Assembly: GCA_013396915.1 (NCBI GenBank)
Contig: VWZL01000443.1
Location: 125,921 to 189,920 of the forward strand
Source of the DNA: Stercorarius parasiticus
Lineage: Eukaryota; Chordata; Aves; Charadriiformes; Stercorariidae
Direction: 5' to 3'
DNA length: 64,000 nt
The notes under the pieces are model-generated. The model ran no database searches and was not told the DNA's origin. It worked only from the letters and a program-made list of their open reading frames with translations. Of this stretch, positions 22,501-35,188 are shown piece by piece (positions within the stretch are counted from its first letter, which is position 1; each line of letters starts with the position of its first letter). The translations under genes and the position numbers were made by a program.

Positions 22501-23429
22501 GCAGACTTGCTTAAAGACCTATTAAACCATTTTGTTGTGCTCTGCTCTGTGACTTCAGGATTAACATCTAAAGTGACGTTTCTTTGGTCTTCAGTCAGAT
22601 TGTTCAGCAGCAGTTCCATCTTTCAGGCTTCTGCACCAGGGAAATCTCAAGGCAGTACTGCAGGAAACCCTGAATTACTTTGTAAATTGGCCTAGAGATG
22701 GTTAGATTTTTTTTTGTGTAAACCTTACACATTTCTAGTTCAGAGAAGTCTGAATAACGAATAATAAGAATAGATCACAGTTTAACCTTCCTATTGGCCT
22801 CAGCCTCAGGAGGTAATTAGATACACTTTTGTGGAGGCAACAAAAACGTAGTATTTTTCACCATGAAAGCTGACACAGCATTACTTTTACTTCTAGACTT
22901 AACATGAACATAAGCATTTGTGGTTTACTGACATAAAATAGGTCAAGGATTAAAGCATAATTAATTACATGGCTTTTCTATATTGAATCCTGAAACCCTG
23001 TGGCTGAATGAATTCCATTAGATATACACACCTTTTTTCCAGCTTCAGCCTTATTTTTTATCAACATACAGTGCTCAGAGTTCCTCAGATCTCTGGATTG
23101 ATAGTGCCCATCTACCATCTTCACCTGATCTGTCTACTGAGATTCATTTTCTTTATCCGTTTTGCGGCAGACACATAATTGGCTTCAGCTTTTTATTCCT
23201 CAGAAGTGAAAAAAAGATTTGTACTGCATGTTATTGGGCTTCCCTAACAACAGTTCTCCCAGCATAACAATACCTTTATTATAATCAAATACAATAGGCA
23301 TGCAATCATTTAAAGGTGACATTTTTTTCCCTTGGGCATTGTCCTAAAAGAGGGAACAGTTGCACAGCAGTATAAAAGCGCTCCCTTGCAGTATTAGGCA
23401 TCACAATATTCTGCTTCTCAATGTGTTCA
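22501..23429. other. unique noncoding DNA
   Basis: Nothing recognised on either strand. Confidence 0.5.
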
Positions 23430-23810
23430 CTGAAGATTACAGTGCAGTGGAGGTACCTAAAACCTCCCTCTCTACCTGAAGCACCACCAGCAGCCCAGCT
23501 ATGCTGAACCTGGAGCTCAGGGAGGGCCGAGGGAGGTCTGTGCTCTGCCAAGTGACAGGGCAAGCAGTCAGCTTGCACCTCCTGCAAGAAGCACAGCCAC
23601 CCCTGGGCTGCCACATGGCAGGGAAAAGCAAGGGTCAACTCATCCCTCTACTTGCTCTCTAAATAGATCTCCTTTTCTTCTGCTGATGACTCTGCCCCAA
23701 GGGCAGCAATCAGGGAGCTGGTGGAGGGCCCTCTTTGCTCAGCCTTGTCTCTAAGTAAGGAGGGGACAGTGGGGGACGGAGGCTCCCTATTTCCTCTGCC
23801 CACCACACGT
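23430..23810. other. moderately GC-rich patch, unidentified
   Basis: GC rises here relative to both flanks. Two minus-strand frames (23306-23638, 110 codons; 23437-23631) and two plus frames just to the right (23809-24076, 87 codons each) overlap in different frames, a pattern expected from GC-rich noncoding sequence. None has a recognisable domain. It could be a decayed repeat or an exon of an unrecognised noncoding RNA. Confidence 0.35.
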
Positions 23811-25631
23811 GGATGCTGGATGCGTCTGTATCATGCATAAAAAAAGCATCCAGCTGTTTACAAACCGCTGTATGTGTAATGCCAGCATATATATGGCTAT
23901 GTTTCTATGTGGCATTCTGCCTGTGCTTTGCAGTTACCCTGTCCTTGGGGCTCTTTGGTGCGCGCCCCAGAACGCATACTTCTGCTGCCCAAGTCTGTTG
24001 CTTAGTGTGGCATGTACAAAAGACCCATTTCAGTCAATGTCTTCTGGGCCTTGGTGGTTTTTGCAGAGTTAGATGAGTGCCATGCAATTATCCCCAGCGT
24101 CCTGCCCCTTCTGCTCAGCAGAGATGATCAAAAAATGTTCACAAAATAGAACTTTTTTTCACTAATGTGTTGAATTTTTGGAACGTTTCGACTGGCTCCA
24201 CTACTGAGTTCTCATCTGTTGTAATTTCTCCTCCTGGGCAGGAGAAAACCAAAAGGCCAGCCTTTGGATTAGGAGCCAATGGATTAATTTGTACATTTTC
24301 CAAGTATTGGGTGTTGCAAGACAAAGAGATTTTGTAATGGAGCTGGACATCTTATAGCCTTTATGAACAACCTCACTTGTTAGAATTATTACTTCCAGAA
24401 CTCATCTAGAGAATTAGAACTCTAGTTTTCTCTGTCTAAACAGAAACCTCACTGCTAGAAAAATGATCTTGTGAAACAGCTCCAAGCTCTTAGTTCCTAT
24501 TTTTACCACCAAATTTGCCTGCAGCTGCCAGTTTGAATTACTTCCATCTTTTCTCTGCTTAGAACAACCAAGGGAGTAGAGAAAAGAGAAAAAGAGGATT
24601 TTTTGAGATTTCGATTCTTTAAGAAGCAGTAAGAATTTGTGTATCTGAAAGCTCGATAGGCACAGAGCCAGAATGGACAGAACAATTGATTCTTTCTTAC
24701 ATTTGTCTATCTTGGTTCCTCCCTTTTCCTCATGTAACCAATTGGCTTATAACCATTGCAGTATAAATCTGTAGACTATCTAGGACAAAAATGCAAGTTA
24801 GTTTCCAGCAGTGATCTTATTTGACTCTTATGCATCATTGATTTTCGCAGGGTTGAAGAGTTCGCGATTTGGAAAAAACTTTCCACATCCTTATTTAAGA
24901 GTTCAGACCTATGCTTAGATTTATAAAACAGTTATCCTTTTAATGTTTTGTGTGATGAAGAAAAAGTATAGCATAAAATAGCATGGGGTAAGCTCCTGTA
25001 GTTTTGATTTATAGAGTCTGATATGTGTTGACCTCACCCTGTCTACAAAGCAAAGGAGTGTGGGGTTGTCGTCTCTTATCACTTGTTTATACAGTGATCA
25101 GTCTACTGTAATTTTTATCTGTTTCCTGAGATACTGACAGTCTAGTATTTCTCGGGTTTCACTGTGTGATCTAAAAGATTGTGTTAAAATTATTGAGTGA
25201 CAATTGAAAATTTGATTGTTGCATTTAAAAGTAGATGTATTTTTTCCTACAGCATGCTTTTAAAAAAAGAAATGTACTGGAATTTCAGGAGTTTTACAGC
25301 AAGTCTCTCTCAAGCTTGGTCATGTTATGTATTAAATTTGGTTCCTGCATGTTCTCAACTGTGCCACAGAAAGAGAGCTGTTATACAGTTCTCTCCCATG
25401 ATGCATTCACAGTAAGGAGGTTCAATAACTGTGCTATTTTTTTCTCCAAATTCCTGTCATGTGACTGTGCTAAAAATAACTCTGCCTCTGACTTCTAGCT
25501 TTGTAGATTTGCTATATTTGGGGTAAGAGGAAGAAGATGAGCAGGGGCTTGGAGTCAAACCTGATTGCTCAGCAGTGGGTCTCTCTTACTGAAGACGAGA
25601 AATCTCATATAAAGAAGTAGGTAGTCATTGA
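23811..25631. other. unique noncoding DNA
   Basis: Nothing recognised; only short, unsupported frames. Confidence 0.5.
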
Positions 25632-25655
25632 CAGCATTAATTCGAATTAATGCTG
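25632..25655. repeat. perfect 24-nt palindrome
   Basis: The left half is CAGCATTAATTC and the right half GAATTAATGCTG, its exact reverse complement, with no spacer. The pairing stops cleanly at both ends (25631/25656). The centre holds TAAT-TCGA-ATTA, an inverted pair of homeodomain-type TAAT half-sites four bases apart, and the ends hold CAGCA/TGCTG. It could be a binding site for a dimeric transcription factor or could extrude as a short cruciform; chance is not excluded. Confidence 0.85.
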
Positions 25656-27976
25656 GTTTTATTCACATCCTAATAACATGTTCTGTATGTGGACAGATAA
25701 GGAAAAGCAGATATCTTCAGAATACTTTGAACTTCCCTTCTAATTACTTCTATTTTAAAGATGTAAGTTTAGATGAAAGGCAGAATTAGGAGGCTATTTA
25801 CATCATGCCTTTACCTTCTTTCCCTGGAGAACAGAGTATTGTTTATGGCAAACCCCAGATTCTCCATCACCAAGGCAACAGGTTGACCTATACCAATAAT
25901 AGAAACGTGATTAAATATAAATTACTAATATATTTTTGGAGGGGGTGGGGATTCTGACAGTTTTATTAGATAAGGCACTGCAGAAAAATGCTGTTAATTA
26001 GCCTTTTAAAATATACCAAAAGGAGGGCTATGCGGGTGTGTGCCTGGGCACTTTAATGCAAAGGGCACAAGACACAGCAAGCAATACCCAAGAGGGCAGA
26101 ATATCACCTGGTGAGAAACAGATTTACAAACCAGTAGCCCACTGCTTTCAAATAGGGACCATTTTGTTTTCATAAGTTCCTGGTGAATTGAGCATCAACC
26201 TGAGGCTTTGCATTTCCTCCCAGATAAGTTCTTGCCATTAATTTAATGAAAGCCAAGACCAGGCAGAAGCTGTGTTAGGGCTGATCAAGAAGATAATCTG
26301 ATGCACAAAATGTTTTTGGTCTGCTCCTATTGAAATCAATGGAAGACTATTTATCTGAGTCGAGCAGAACTTGTCTCCTCTTTTAGACAGAAAATTTATT
26401 CCTTCTATCAATTAGCTTTTCATGGGATCCTGGCCACTAATGAATAAAATAGTATCCAAATTTCTTTTACACTCCAGCATATGATATTCTTATGCAGAGC
26501 TGAGGAATTTTTTGGGTAAAAAATATGTGCATTAAAGCTTTTACACGTGGCCTAAGGGCCATCCACTGTGAATGGAAAGCATACCTGTGCATATTTATTT
26601 TACTTTTGTAAACATTTGTAACCTTTGTATCTTCATACTGATATTCTCTCCTGGTGGAAACACCAATTTTCAAATGAAACTCCAGTCATTTTCATAGATA
26701 ACACTAGTAAGTGCTGCCCAGTGTTTTACACACAGCACCAATGAATTTTGAATATTGTGACAACTGAGGAAATGCATATATGTACATACATAACATGAAA
26801 TACACTTGAAATACACTTGGTGTTGCAATTTCCTTCTTATCAATACATGCAAGGGCTTATCTGTCTTCTCTTTTGACTTACCTTACAACACAATTCTCAG
26901 AGAAAGTAACATGGCACTGGCAGCAAAATGGCTTTAATTCTTGATGATCATTTATTTGCATGGAAGCTCAGCTGGATGAATTGACTCTTTTTTCCTACTG
27001 AAGCATTTTTTTAAGTCTGAGTTCTTCAGAGACATAACTGAATGCCAAGCAGTACTTTGCAAGGAGAGGAACCCTGAGAAAGAGCCTGAGGTTTTAAGAA
27101 ATTGTCTTAGCAGGACTCTGAAAAACTGAAGAGAGCAGGAGTAGAAGCAAAATTTGAATGACTGGTGGTGGCACTAGGAAAGTAGTCTCTTTCCTAGTGA
27201 GAAGCCAGAGAAGGGAAGAGAAAAGATTCTGGATGCTTCACAATACTTTGACCTAACCCAGACGATATCATAGAGTCGTCAAATGGTGTGCAGGAAAATA
27301 TTGGGAGGCACTTTTCCTAATGCAAGACAAAATATTTTTATTAATTTGCTGTCAAGTATCCCTGTAAATGTGGAGTGTGTGTACAACTGGAGGTCTGGGG
27401 AAGACAGATAAGCTTAAAAGACATTGGCATATCAACACTGGATTTAGGGTCTTCAGATGTCTAGACTAGGAGGTGCTATTTTCACAAATTAGAAACTGAA
27501 TGAGAGGTAGTAACCTTGGTTGCAACCTTCCCAAGGGGAGCAGAGAGAGAAAACTGCATTGAGAACACCCTCATTTTCTATTAGTCTTTGTATTATCCTG
27601 GGTCGTACTATTTTTCAACATAATTCTTAACATATTAGCCAGACAAAGTTTTCTGACCTGTCTTCTTTTCTTTGGCTAACATTTCTGTCTCTTACTATAT
27701 CTAATAAGCAGTTCAGAGTGTGTCATATAATTTTATTTTTTTGAAGCTCTTCAAATAATCTACAAAATCTTGAATGCTATCCTTGCAGAAAATACCATCA
27801 CTGAAATTCATACTCCTAGGAGAAAAGTGTTTGTAAATTCTGGTTCATACTGGTCAAAACCATTATGATATTGTAGAACTATTGCTTTCAAAAGCCAAAA
27901 ATGCAAGAGACAGTAATAAAACTTACATTTTTATTTTAACAGCTTCCCAGAGGACAGGATAAGGAGAAGATGTATT
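25656..27976. other. unique AT-rich noncoding DNA
   Basis: No gene recognised. It holds one old repeat fragment (26321-26370) and a two-copy 11-bp tandem repeat of GAAATACACTT at 26797-26818. Confidence 0.5.
26321..26370 (+). repeat. ancient amniote repeat fragment (TATTGAAATCAATGG core)
   Basis: CTGCTCCTATTGAAATCAAT followed by GGAAG matches the near-palindromic core typical of old amniote interspersed repeats. Only the core is convincing. Confidence 0.4.
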
Positions 27977-28057
27977 AAATTTACAGATGATATTAAAGTC
28001 CAAGTAAACACAACGCTATGTGCAGAAGAATTACAGAACCACACTGAAAGGCTATAA
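27977..28057 (+). pseudogene. possible ancient LINE reverse-transcriptase relic
   Basis: Reading from 27977 in frame gives KFTDDIKV, then QVNTTLCAEELQNHTERL and a stop. In CR1-type reverse transcriptases the catalytic motif and what follows read KFADDTKL, a variable stretch, then a 'LQRDLDRL' helix; the spacing of KF.DD.K and of LQ...RL agrees, and compares well with the young CR1 at 9680-9600. If real this is the only plus-strand LINE trace in the window. The match is short and could be chance. Confidence 0.28.
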
Positions 28058-28184
28058 TAAATGTAATGTCTGATCTTTAGTGATATAGGGAAACTGAATA
28101 TATACATGGGAGAGTAGAATATCCAGATTTGCAGTGATAACATTTTGGAAGGATATTTAAACTCATGATTCTGTCCCTAGCTAT

Positions 28185-28592
28185 CTAGCAAAGATTAAGA
28201 CCTCCCCAGCATAGGAGGCAGGCATCTGTTATGAGACTTTCTGTTTTTTTTGCACATCGGCATATTATATACACACTTTTGCAGGATCCCTTTTCTGTCC
28301 TCCGGAGGATCTGACCACTGGCAAGTCCCTGGACTAGGTACACTCTCTGATCTTCTATGACAATCTCTATATTTCTGCTCTGTTTGGAGCCACTTATATG
28401 GCTATGGCTACACATTGTACAGGCAATGCAGCGCTGTCCCCTCTGTGCTGTTGATGCGTCTGGCCCCGACATTAACTTCTTCATGTAGGTGTTCCTGATG
28501 CTGTTTTTCTGCCAATAGGCAGCATGGTCTGGGTCCCAAAAGACTGGGCATAGGTCAGGGTGCACGTAACATCTATGCAGATGGCTATGCAC
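28185..28592 (-). other. unassigned 135-codon open frame
   Basis: The longest frame in the window that is not explained by a repeat or by high GC. The predicted product is cysteine- and histidine-rich in places (for example RCIACTMCSHSHISG) but has no spaced zinc-binding pattern, signal peptide or membrane segment that I recognise. With six frames over 64 kb, one or a few frames of this length are expected by chance. No promoter, splice or polyadenylation context supports it. I do not call it a gene. Confidence 0.25.
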
Positions 28593-30714
28593 ACCAGGAA
28601 CCTTTAAGACCTGCTCACTTTCTCCTGCTCTCCTTTCCAGCCTCGCCCTAGAGCCACTGATGACTTATTCAGTCTTGAAGAAAATCTGCCTTGTACTAGC
28701 TGCAGAAACAGTCATATATCAGAAACAGTCATTTGTATGTGATTTGTAGGAATCATGTTATGTCTTACCATGGGTAACTTTCTAGAAGACTTCCCAATCT
28801 GTTTCTTGTTGGCATTACCAATTAAGAAATGGCCTCAGACACTATAGAAAGAATCCTTTTTAGAGGTGGAATAGCTTCCACGTCCCCATTTTCCATATGA
28901 TGATGCCACCCTATAGCAAGGAAATGAAAGCTGTAGGTAGAATTTGAATGGATGGTGAAGCCTCTGTTGCCTGTTCTCACCTTGCAGGGTATGTTGGAGA
29001 GTTCAGCATAGTGGAAACAGTGTGACTGATGGTGAGGATGAAGGGCAGAGAAATATAAGTGGAAGTAAATCAAAGCAGAGGTGAAGAGTGAAAAATGAAG
29101 AAAAGAAACTCAGAGGAACCCAGGAGAACAGAAATATGCCCTCGTCTGTCCTGTACAGGCTTTAATCGAAGACAGTGTCAAGGGGCAGTTCAAAATGAGG
29201 GAGCAATACGAGAGAATTTATAAATGAGGCTGTAAACAGGGGAAAAAAAATTCCAGTGCTACAGCAGAATTGCAAAAGCTGAGTGTGAGGGACATTATCT
29301 TTTGATACAGGTTTCTTTATTTGCAAGAGTCAGCAGTTTAATAAATAAATCTTTCTCGAGAAGCACTGAAGTCTGCAAAAGGTGTGTGAAAGTCAGGGCT
29401 TTTGTGCACCTTAGGAATGTGGTCATGTACAACCGAGCTGTGGAGAGTGGATAGAAGAGCACCATGAAAACCTCTGATCAACTCTAGCTCAGAGTAAGAC
29501 TCGGATTCTTCAGGAAATGGGGCAGGCAGGGCACATAAGAACAGAAACTCTGAACAGCTTAAATAAGATGGACTGATGCAGAGGGAACAGAAGATTCCTA
29601 GATGCCACCAGAGATGTTTAGCTGCAACTAGTTGTTTGAAAAAGCTATTGAATCTCTTACCATTCTCTCCACTTATCTGCAATGTAGGGCTAGCCAAAAC
29701 TGTTTTTCTTTTCCCCTGAAACAGGTAGTTAATTAAGCCATATCACAACCTTCAGACAGTCTTCACAATGCCATCAGAAAAAAAGCCTGTGGGAGCAGAA
29801 GGAAAGAACAAAGTTTAGAAAGTCCAAGCCCACAGGAAATATTTAGCAGAACATTTCTATTGAAATTTCAACAGCAAAGGCAAAAGTGGTGCAAACCAAA
29901 CCCAAAATCATCCTTACTAGTCATTAATTATAAACTTCCTAAAACTCATGGTCAATCCACATTTCCTCAAGTGAACACAAAACCTACTTTAATAAGAACA
30001 GTAAATAAGGTTTTGGTTGGCTAAACCATCCCATTACTTACATATGCAAAAAATGACACATATCCCAAAGACTAATTGTGTGACTCCGGGACTGATGCTC
30101 TGGTAATTGTTCTCTTCACCTGCTGTGTGTGTGTATTGTGTTTCTTCTTACAGCCATGCCCAGCCACTCTCAACAAGGGTAGGGAACAAGCAATGTTGTG
30201 TTTTGTGAGAGCGCTACAGTTATGAAACTCAGACCTTATTTTCAGTAGGAATAACACATTAATGCACTGAATGCAAGAAAAATAAAAAATCGTGTGAGGA
30301 CACTCCGGTGAAAGGCAAGGCAGTTTGTTTCTAAATTCTGTCTTTTTCCTATGGGTTTTGCCCAGCAGCTTGTGGGCTCTCTAAATTGATAAATCAATCT
30401 GGCTTAACCCCTTCTTTTGAGGGAAATGTTGGGTTACATGAGTGACCTGAACCTGGAACTGTGAACCTGAGGCTGCAAAGACTTTTCTCTAACCTGAGTA
30501 TTCAGGGAAATCAGGAAATTGTGCAGAAGGCACAGAAGAGGATTTTGTGGGCTGTAGATTTGCTACCTGAAAATTAGACTGGTGAGATAATATTGTTTGC
30601 ATTAGTTCCCTATGACTTTATGTCTGGGTGCTTGCAACTGGTTTTAGCAACTTCAGTTCCTAACAATTTTTTTGCAAGTCTCAGGGATTTTTAGCTTGGG
30701 CTGGGGCCAGTTTT
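28593..30714. other. unique noncoding DNA
   Basis: No recognised gene. A 119-codon minus frame at 29338-29697 has no motif. CAGAAACAGTCAT occurs twice, at 28703 and 28720 (17-bp period). Confidence 0.5.
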
Positions 30715-30743
30715 GTAATAATAATAATAGTAATAATAATAAT
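30715..30743 (+). repeat. (AAT)n microsatellite
   Basis: About nine AAT units with one AGT interruption. Confidence 0.9.
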
Positions 30744-32784
30744 TTTTCTGGAACTCTGTTTGGGGAAAACCTTTTCTGATCTGCCTCACTTCCTCTTTCT
30801 TTCAGTGATCAGTCAGGCCTACGTCCTTACAGATATTTAAACACATATCTCCTAGGTAAGGGACTAACTCTCACTAAGGTAAAAAAACAAATTCTGTTAC
30901 TTTTTGGACTCCTGATTTTTTGGGGGAGTTTTGTGGTTGATAGTCTAAAAATAAATGCAGGAAGAGTCAAAACAAAACTTCCAAACATGTCCCAGTGTTT
31001 CCTTGGCCTGAGTGCTTAATCTTTACTCCCCCACGAATTTATCTGGGAAATTAAACAGATACGCTGAAAAAAATTGTCAATTCTCAGCACCAGAATATGT
31101 AATTCTACTCTTGCAAAATGATGTAATTGGTATATAAAACATGGTAGTGATTGAAGAGTTTAAGCACTGATCCAAAATGTGTTAATGAGTGGCCATGAAG
31201 GCTGGCTTCATTACTCTTTTTCTTTGTAGTCCAGTTTATGCATGATTTTATAAGACAGGGACACTGGGGTGGTTGCCAAACAGGCAATCAAGTGATCTGT
31301 GCTTGTCATCTTACTGCTTTCTGTAGTAGATCTCGGTCAAGAAGGAGAATGGCCTATCCTCACTCCTTCGTTCTCCTTTTCTCGTCTCCTGACATATAGG
31401 TCTAGGAATCTTTTCATGTGTTGATCTCAGTAGGGAAAACAAAGCCCTCCACACGCCCAACAATTCAGCCATAGTATGTGACTAGTACAAATGTGCCTAT
31501 CAGCTCTTCCAGTACCTTTAGTTACCAAGCAAAGTATAATATTTATAACCCTTCCCCAAATCCTGGCTGTTCTCTCAGTTGCACTACCTGGCAAGCTCAG
31601 CGTCCGTACATGTAAACACAGTCCAGTATTTTTCTATTTAGCTGGCTTTCCCAGTTCCCTACCACCTTCTCAGAATCTCTTTTTATACAGGTTTTTCTTT
31701 TCACATACTTAATTTCTTGTTCTATGCCTTTCATGCTGTTGGTTGTGGTAGGTCTACCTGAAGCTCACAGTTACATGGAAAGTAATTCAATGAAAAATTA
31801 TTGCCTAAAATATTTCAGAGCTATCAAAAAATAGAAAATATCCTGGTATTTTCAGTAACTGATGATTTGAAGTTATTTCATTGTCCAGAAAGTTTGGAGC
31901 ACATTTTTTTCTTTATAGCTGAATCATTGCAAGAGTGGAGCAATAGTAGTTCTGATCAAATGTTGTCTAATAAGCTTTATGAAAATTATACTTTGTCTTG
32001 CAGATTGCTTGAATAGCTTAATTTAATAGCTTTTCCCCATGATTATGTGACTGTTGTATTTAAGCAATATGACATATATTCACCATTGTAATGTGAGAAT
32101 AAAAAAGAAAAGAAATATTTAAGGATCATATTAGGGTACCCTTACACTTATCAAATGTGTCTTGATCAGTCTCCTTGACTTCAATGAATCTAAAAATGTC
32201 ATTATTTAGCCCTCAAAAATTTTGTCTTCTGAAGCACACTGCTTGAGTTTGATGTTGCAGTAATTTAACTCTTTTCATCCCATTGTGTTAAAAGGTTCTA
32301 AACTAAAAACTAATCTGGCAGCTCACTGTGTATCTGTACTCGGTAACATTTTACACACACCTTTACCATCAAATCAGTCGTGATTCCTTTGTGAACAAGG
32401 CAGTATCCATAGGATTCAAATGTCCAGTCTGGCTATGTTCTTCAGCAAAGTGGGTATTAGCTTCTCTTCGTGGCATCTACTTGCTACCTCTCTTCAGGGC
32501 TGTGAAAAGAACGTATTAGTGTAAGAATATTATTTTTGTCATTGAGGATTGTCTTTTACTTACTTGTCTTTAACTGTGGACATCCATTCTTCTGACACAT
32601 TTCTTATAAGAGCAGAAGAAAAAAAAGTAATAGAATTTCTATTAATTTATTAATTAATTGAGGCGAGGGGTGTTTTTGGTTTTTTTTCATCCAGTTTCTT
32701 TGCTGTGAGGAACACTTTACTCTAGATATAGACAGATACACAATGATCAACTAAGTTCAGCATTTGTCATTTAATTTCTTTTTT
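30744..32784. other. unique AT-rich noncoding DNA
   Basis: Nothing recognised. A short ATTA/ATTTA-rich patch lies at 32640-32660. Confidence 0.5.
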
Positions 32785-32841
32785 TTTTTGCCAGTTTGCC
32801 AGTTTGCCAGTTCAGCTATTAAAGCAAAAAGCAAAAAGCAT
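32780..32841 (+). repeat. poly-T followed by two different heptamer repeats
   Basis: A T-run (about 32779-32789) leads into three copies of GCCAGTT (32790-32813). After a short spacer come two to three copies of GCAAAAA ending in GCATGAAGC (32823-32845). Two unrelated seven-base repeats lie within 60 bases. Confidence 0.8.
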
Positions 32842-32993
32842 GAAGCTTAAAGACAAAACCAAGTAAATTTGAAACTATCATTATTGCTTCTTCACATGAC
32901 AAATGTAGACATTTGATGTCTACAATCTACTGTAAATTGGCTCTAGCTCATAAAAATCACACCCTTCAAATCTGAATAACATGGGCACTTCTG

Positions 32994-33017
32994 TTTTTGT
33001 TTTGTTTTGTTTTTTTT
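32994..33017 (+). repeat. (TTTTG)n run
   Basis: Three to four TTTTG units and a T-run; simple repeat. Confidence 0.75.
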
Positions 33018-35140
33018 CTCTTAGTACTTACAAGGTTTTTTATTGTGCATTTGTCACCTAAGCACATCCAATGCTGAAGTGAGTTACAGTGGTATTAGGC
33101 TGAATAGATATCTGCCAATAAGTAAGAGTCAAACTTGGCATTTCATTTTTTCTTCGGTGGATGGACATATTTTTTATATAAATAGAAATGGTTTCTCTGG
33201 CACTATTTAAGACTTGGCTATATATATTGTGGGAGACGAGTGGACTAGTCGGTTGAGTTCTGTGCTTTTTTTTCTGACTTTCCCTTTTTTCCCCCAAATA
33301 TTTGAAAATCTCAAAGCAAGATCACATTTACATGGCAGCTACTCAAGCCAGGTGTATGAGATGTCCTTTTTTGCCTCTTGATGCTACAACCAAAAGGGAA
33401 AATATATCCTGTAGTGCAAGACAGGTAGGCAGGAATATCTGATGAGTGGCTGTAACAGAAAACTTTTTGTGCTCTGAATATCACCCGAAACATTGTGTTG
33501 CAGACAAGTTGGTAAAAGATGCAGTTTGCTACAGGGATGTACCATCTGCAGATTGTGACCTTTCAGTCACAGAGGTGGGGAAGGACTCTCAAGTTACATT
33601 TCTCTCCCAAGTTTTTCCTAGTAAATTTGCGGCATTTGCTCTTTCCTATAAATGCGCAGAAGATAATTATGATTTTTTTTTTTAATTACTTTTTCCAGTC
33701 TAAGTTTAGGTAAATGGAGGACGCTCTTAGCTGCAGCAGTAATTTTTTAAAAAAAGCTGTGCAGAACACTTGAAAATTTTGTACACAATTATGTAAGAAT
33801 AGGGTGGAAAAATCAGCAGTAGAGGTGATAAATGACATCTTTCTCCATTTGCAAATCTATAGAAGACTTCCTCTTTTTCATTTCATCAGTCTAGTGGTGC
33901 AGACAGCAATAAGGCTAAAATGGGGTTAGTTCTGAGATAGATTGAATCTGTCAGTGTGCACTAAACTTTGGCAGGGTTCCATAACAGCCTGAAAGTTGGT
34001 GAACTGAGATGAAGAAGCACTTTCATCGCTATAAACTAGACATGTCAGCATACTGACGCCTAGCACTCAGAGAAAAACCCCTGAGCTTTCAAGAGATACC
34101 ACACCTGCTTCTAGTAATAAATGACATGTTACTTCCTAACTATTCTCTTAAAGGGAACTGCGTTTATCTTCTACCTGACTCCATGATAACTTTGAAGCTT
34201 GGATTAAAAGTCTTTTTAAAAGGTAATTCTCATTCACAGGGCAGACCTTGGCAGACAATAATTACAACCGTGCCGACTAAACAGCAAATTTCATCACCAG
34301 TTTGCAACACCATTACCACAGTGTCTTCCAGCTGTAGGTGTGCCAGTGTTTCTGGTTGCCCGCTTAAGTTCACAAACTTAAGCAGAATAAAAGCACACAA
34401 AGCTTTTATACTGGAATGACCTCTACTGTGTAGTGGACAGTTAGTTTTGTTAAAAAGAGAATAGAATTGGATCTGTCCTTTGCTGATTTGAAACAAATAC
34501 CACTCTGTCATGTCACCTTACATTCCAACTTTGAATAGTATATCCTGGCAAAATGCAACATTGTTTCTCTTTTGGTATCCAAGGGGAAATCTTTTCTCCC
34601 AAGCTAAATAGCTACCTTTACGTTAAAATGGTTAAAACTCATCAGATTTTTCCGTGGAGAGTCAGGATCAACAATGACATAACAAATAAACATGTTTTCT
34701 GCTGATCAGTAGGTATTCTGATTCATCAGTACTTTTAAGCATTTTTATTGAGCTTTGTTCAAGTCTGTTTTGACAGGCACAACATTTTGTAGTATTAAAA
34801 AAGCTTGGCAAATAAAACATATAACTACAGGAAATTGCTATTAACAGCAGGTATAATAAGGTGCAATTTGGAACATTCATACAAACCATTAAAAGGTCTT
34901 GAATGCAGGAAAACAGACGTGGAGTAGGTTAGTAGGTTATTGAACTAAGTCACACAGGTTACTTCCTTTTTGTTTTTCTCTGTTTTCTTTTCAAAGAATT
35001 TTTGAAGGGTTTTAAAAGATTTTTCTTTATAGGAGCCCGGTCAGCTCTGGGAGCTGAAAGTATTTTTTTTTTCCCCTGCTTGTATTGCATCTACCAGGGG
35101 TGGCTCAGGACTAGAGCTTACATGTGCTACTGAAACTAAA
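33018..35140. other. unique AT-rich noncoding DNA
   Basis: No gene recognised; the longest frames (34126-34419 plus, 34230-34511 minus) overlap in opposite directions and lack motifs. A T-run lies at 33671-33682. Confidence 0.5.
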
Positions 35141-35188
35141 CAATAATAATAATAATAACAACAACAACAACAACAATAACAGTAATAA
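35141..35188 (+). repeat. compound (AAT)n(AAC)n microsatellite
   Basis: Six or so AAT units switch to six or so AAC units, then back to AAT/AGT. The clean switch suggests that a point change in one unit was spread by slippage. Confidence 0.9.

Noticed and set aside
29338..29697. 119-codon minus-strand frame
   Set aside because: No recognisable family feature and no promoter or splice context.
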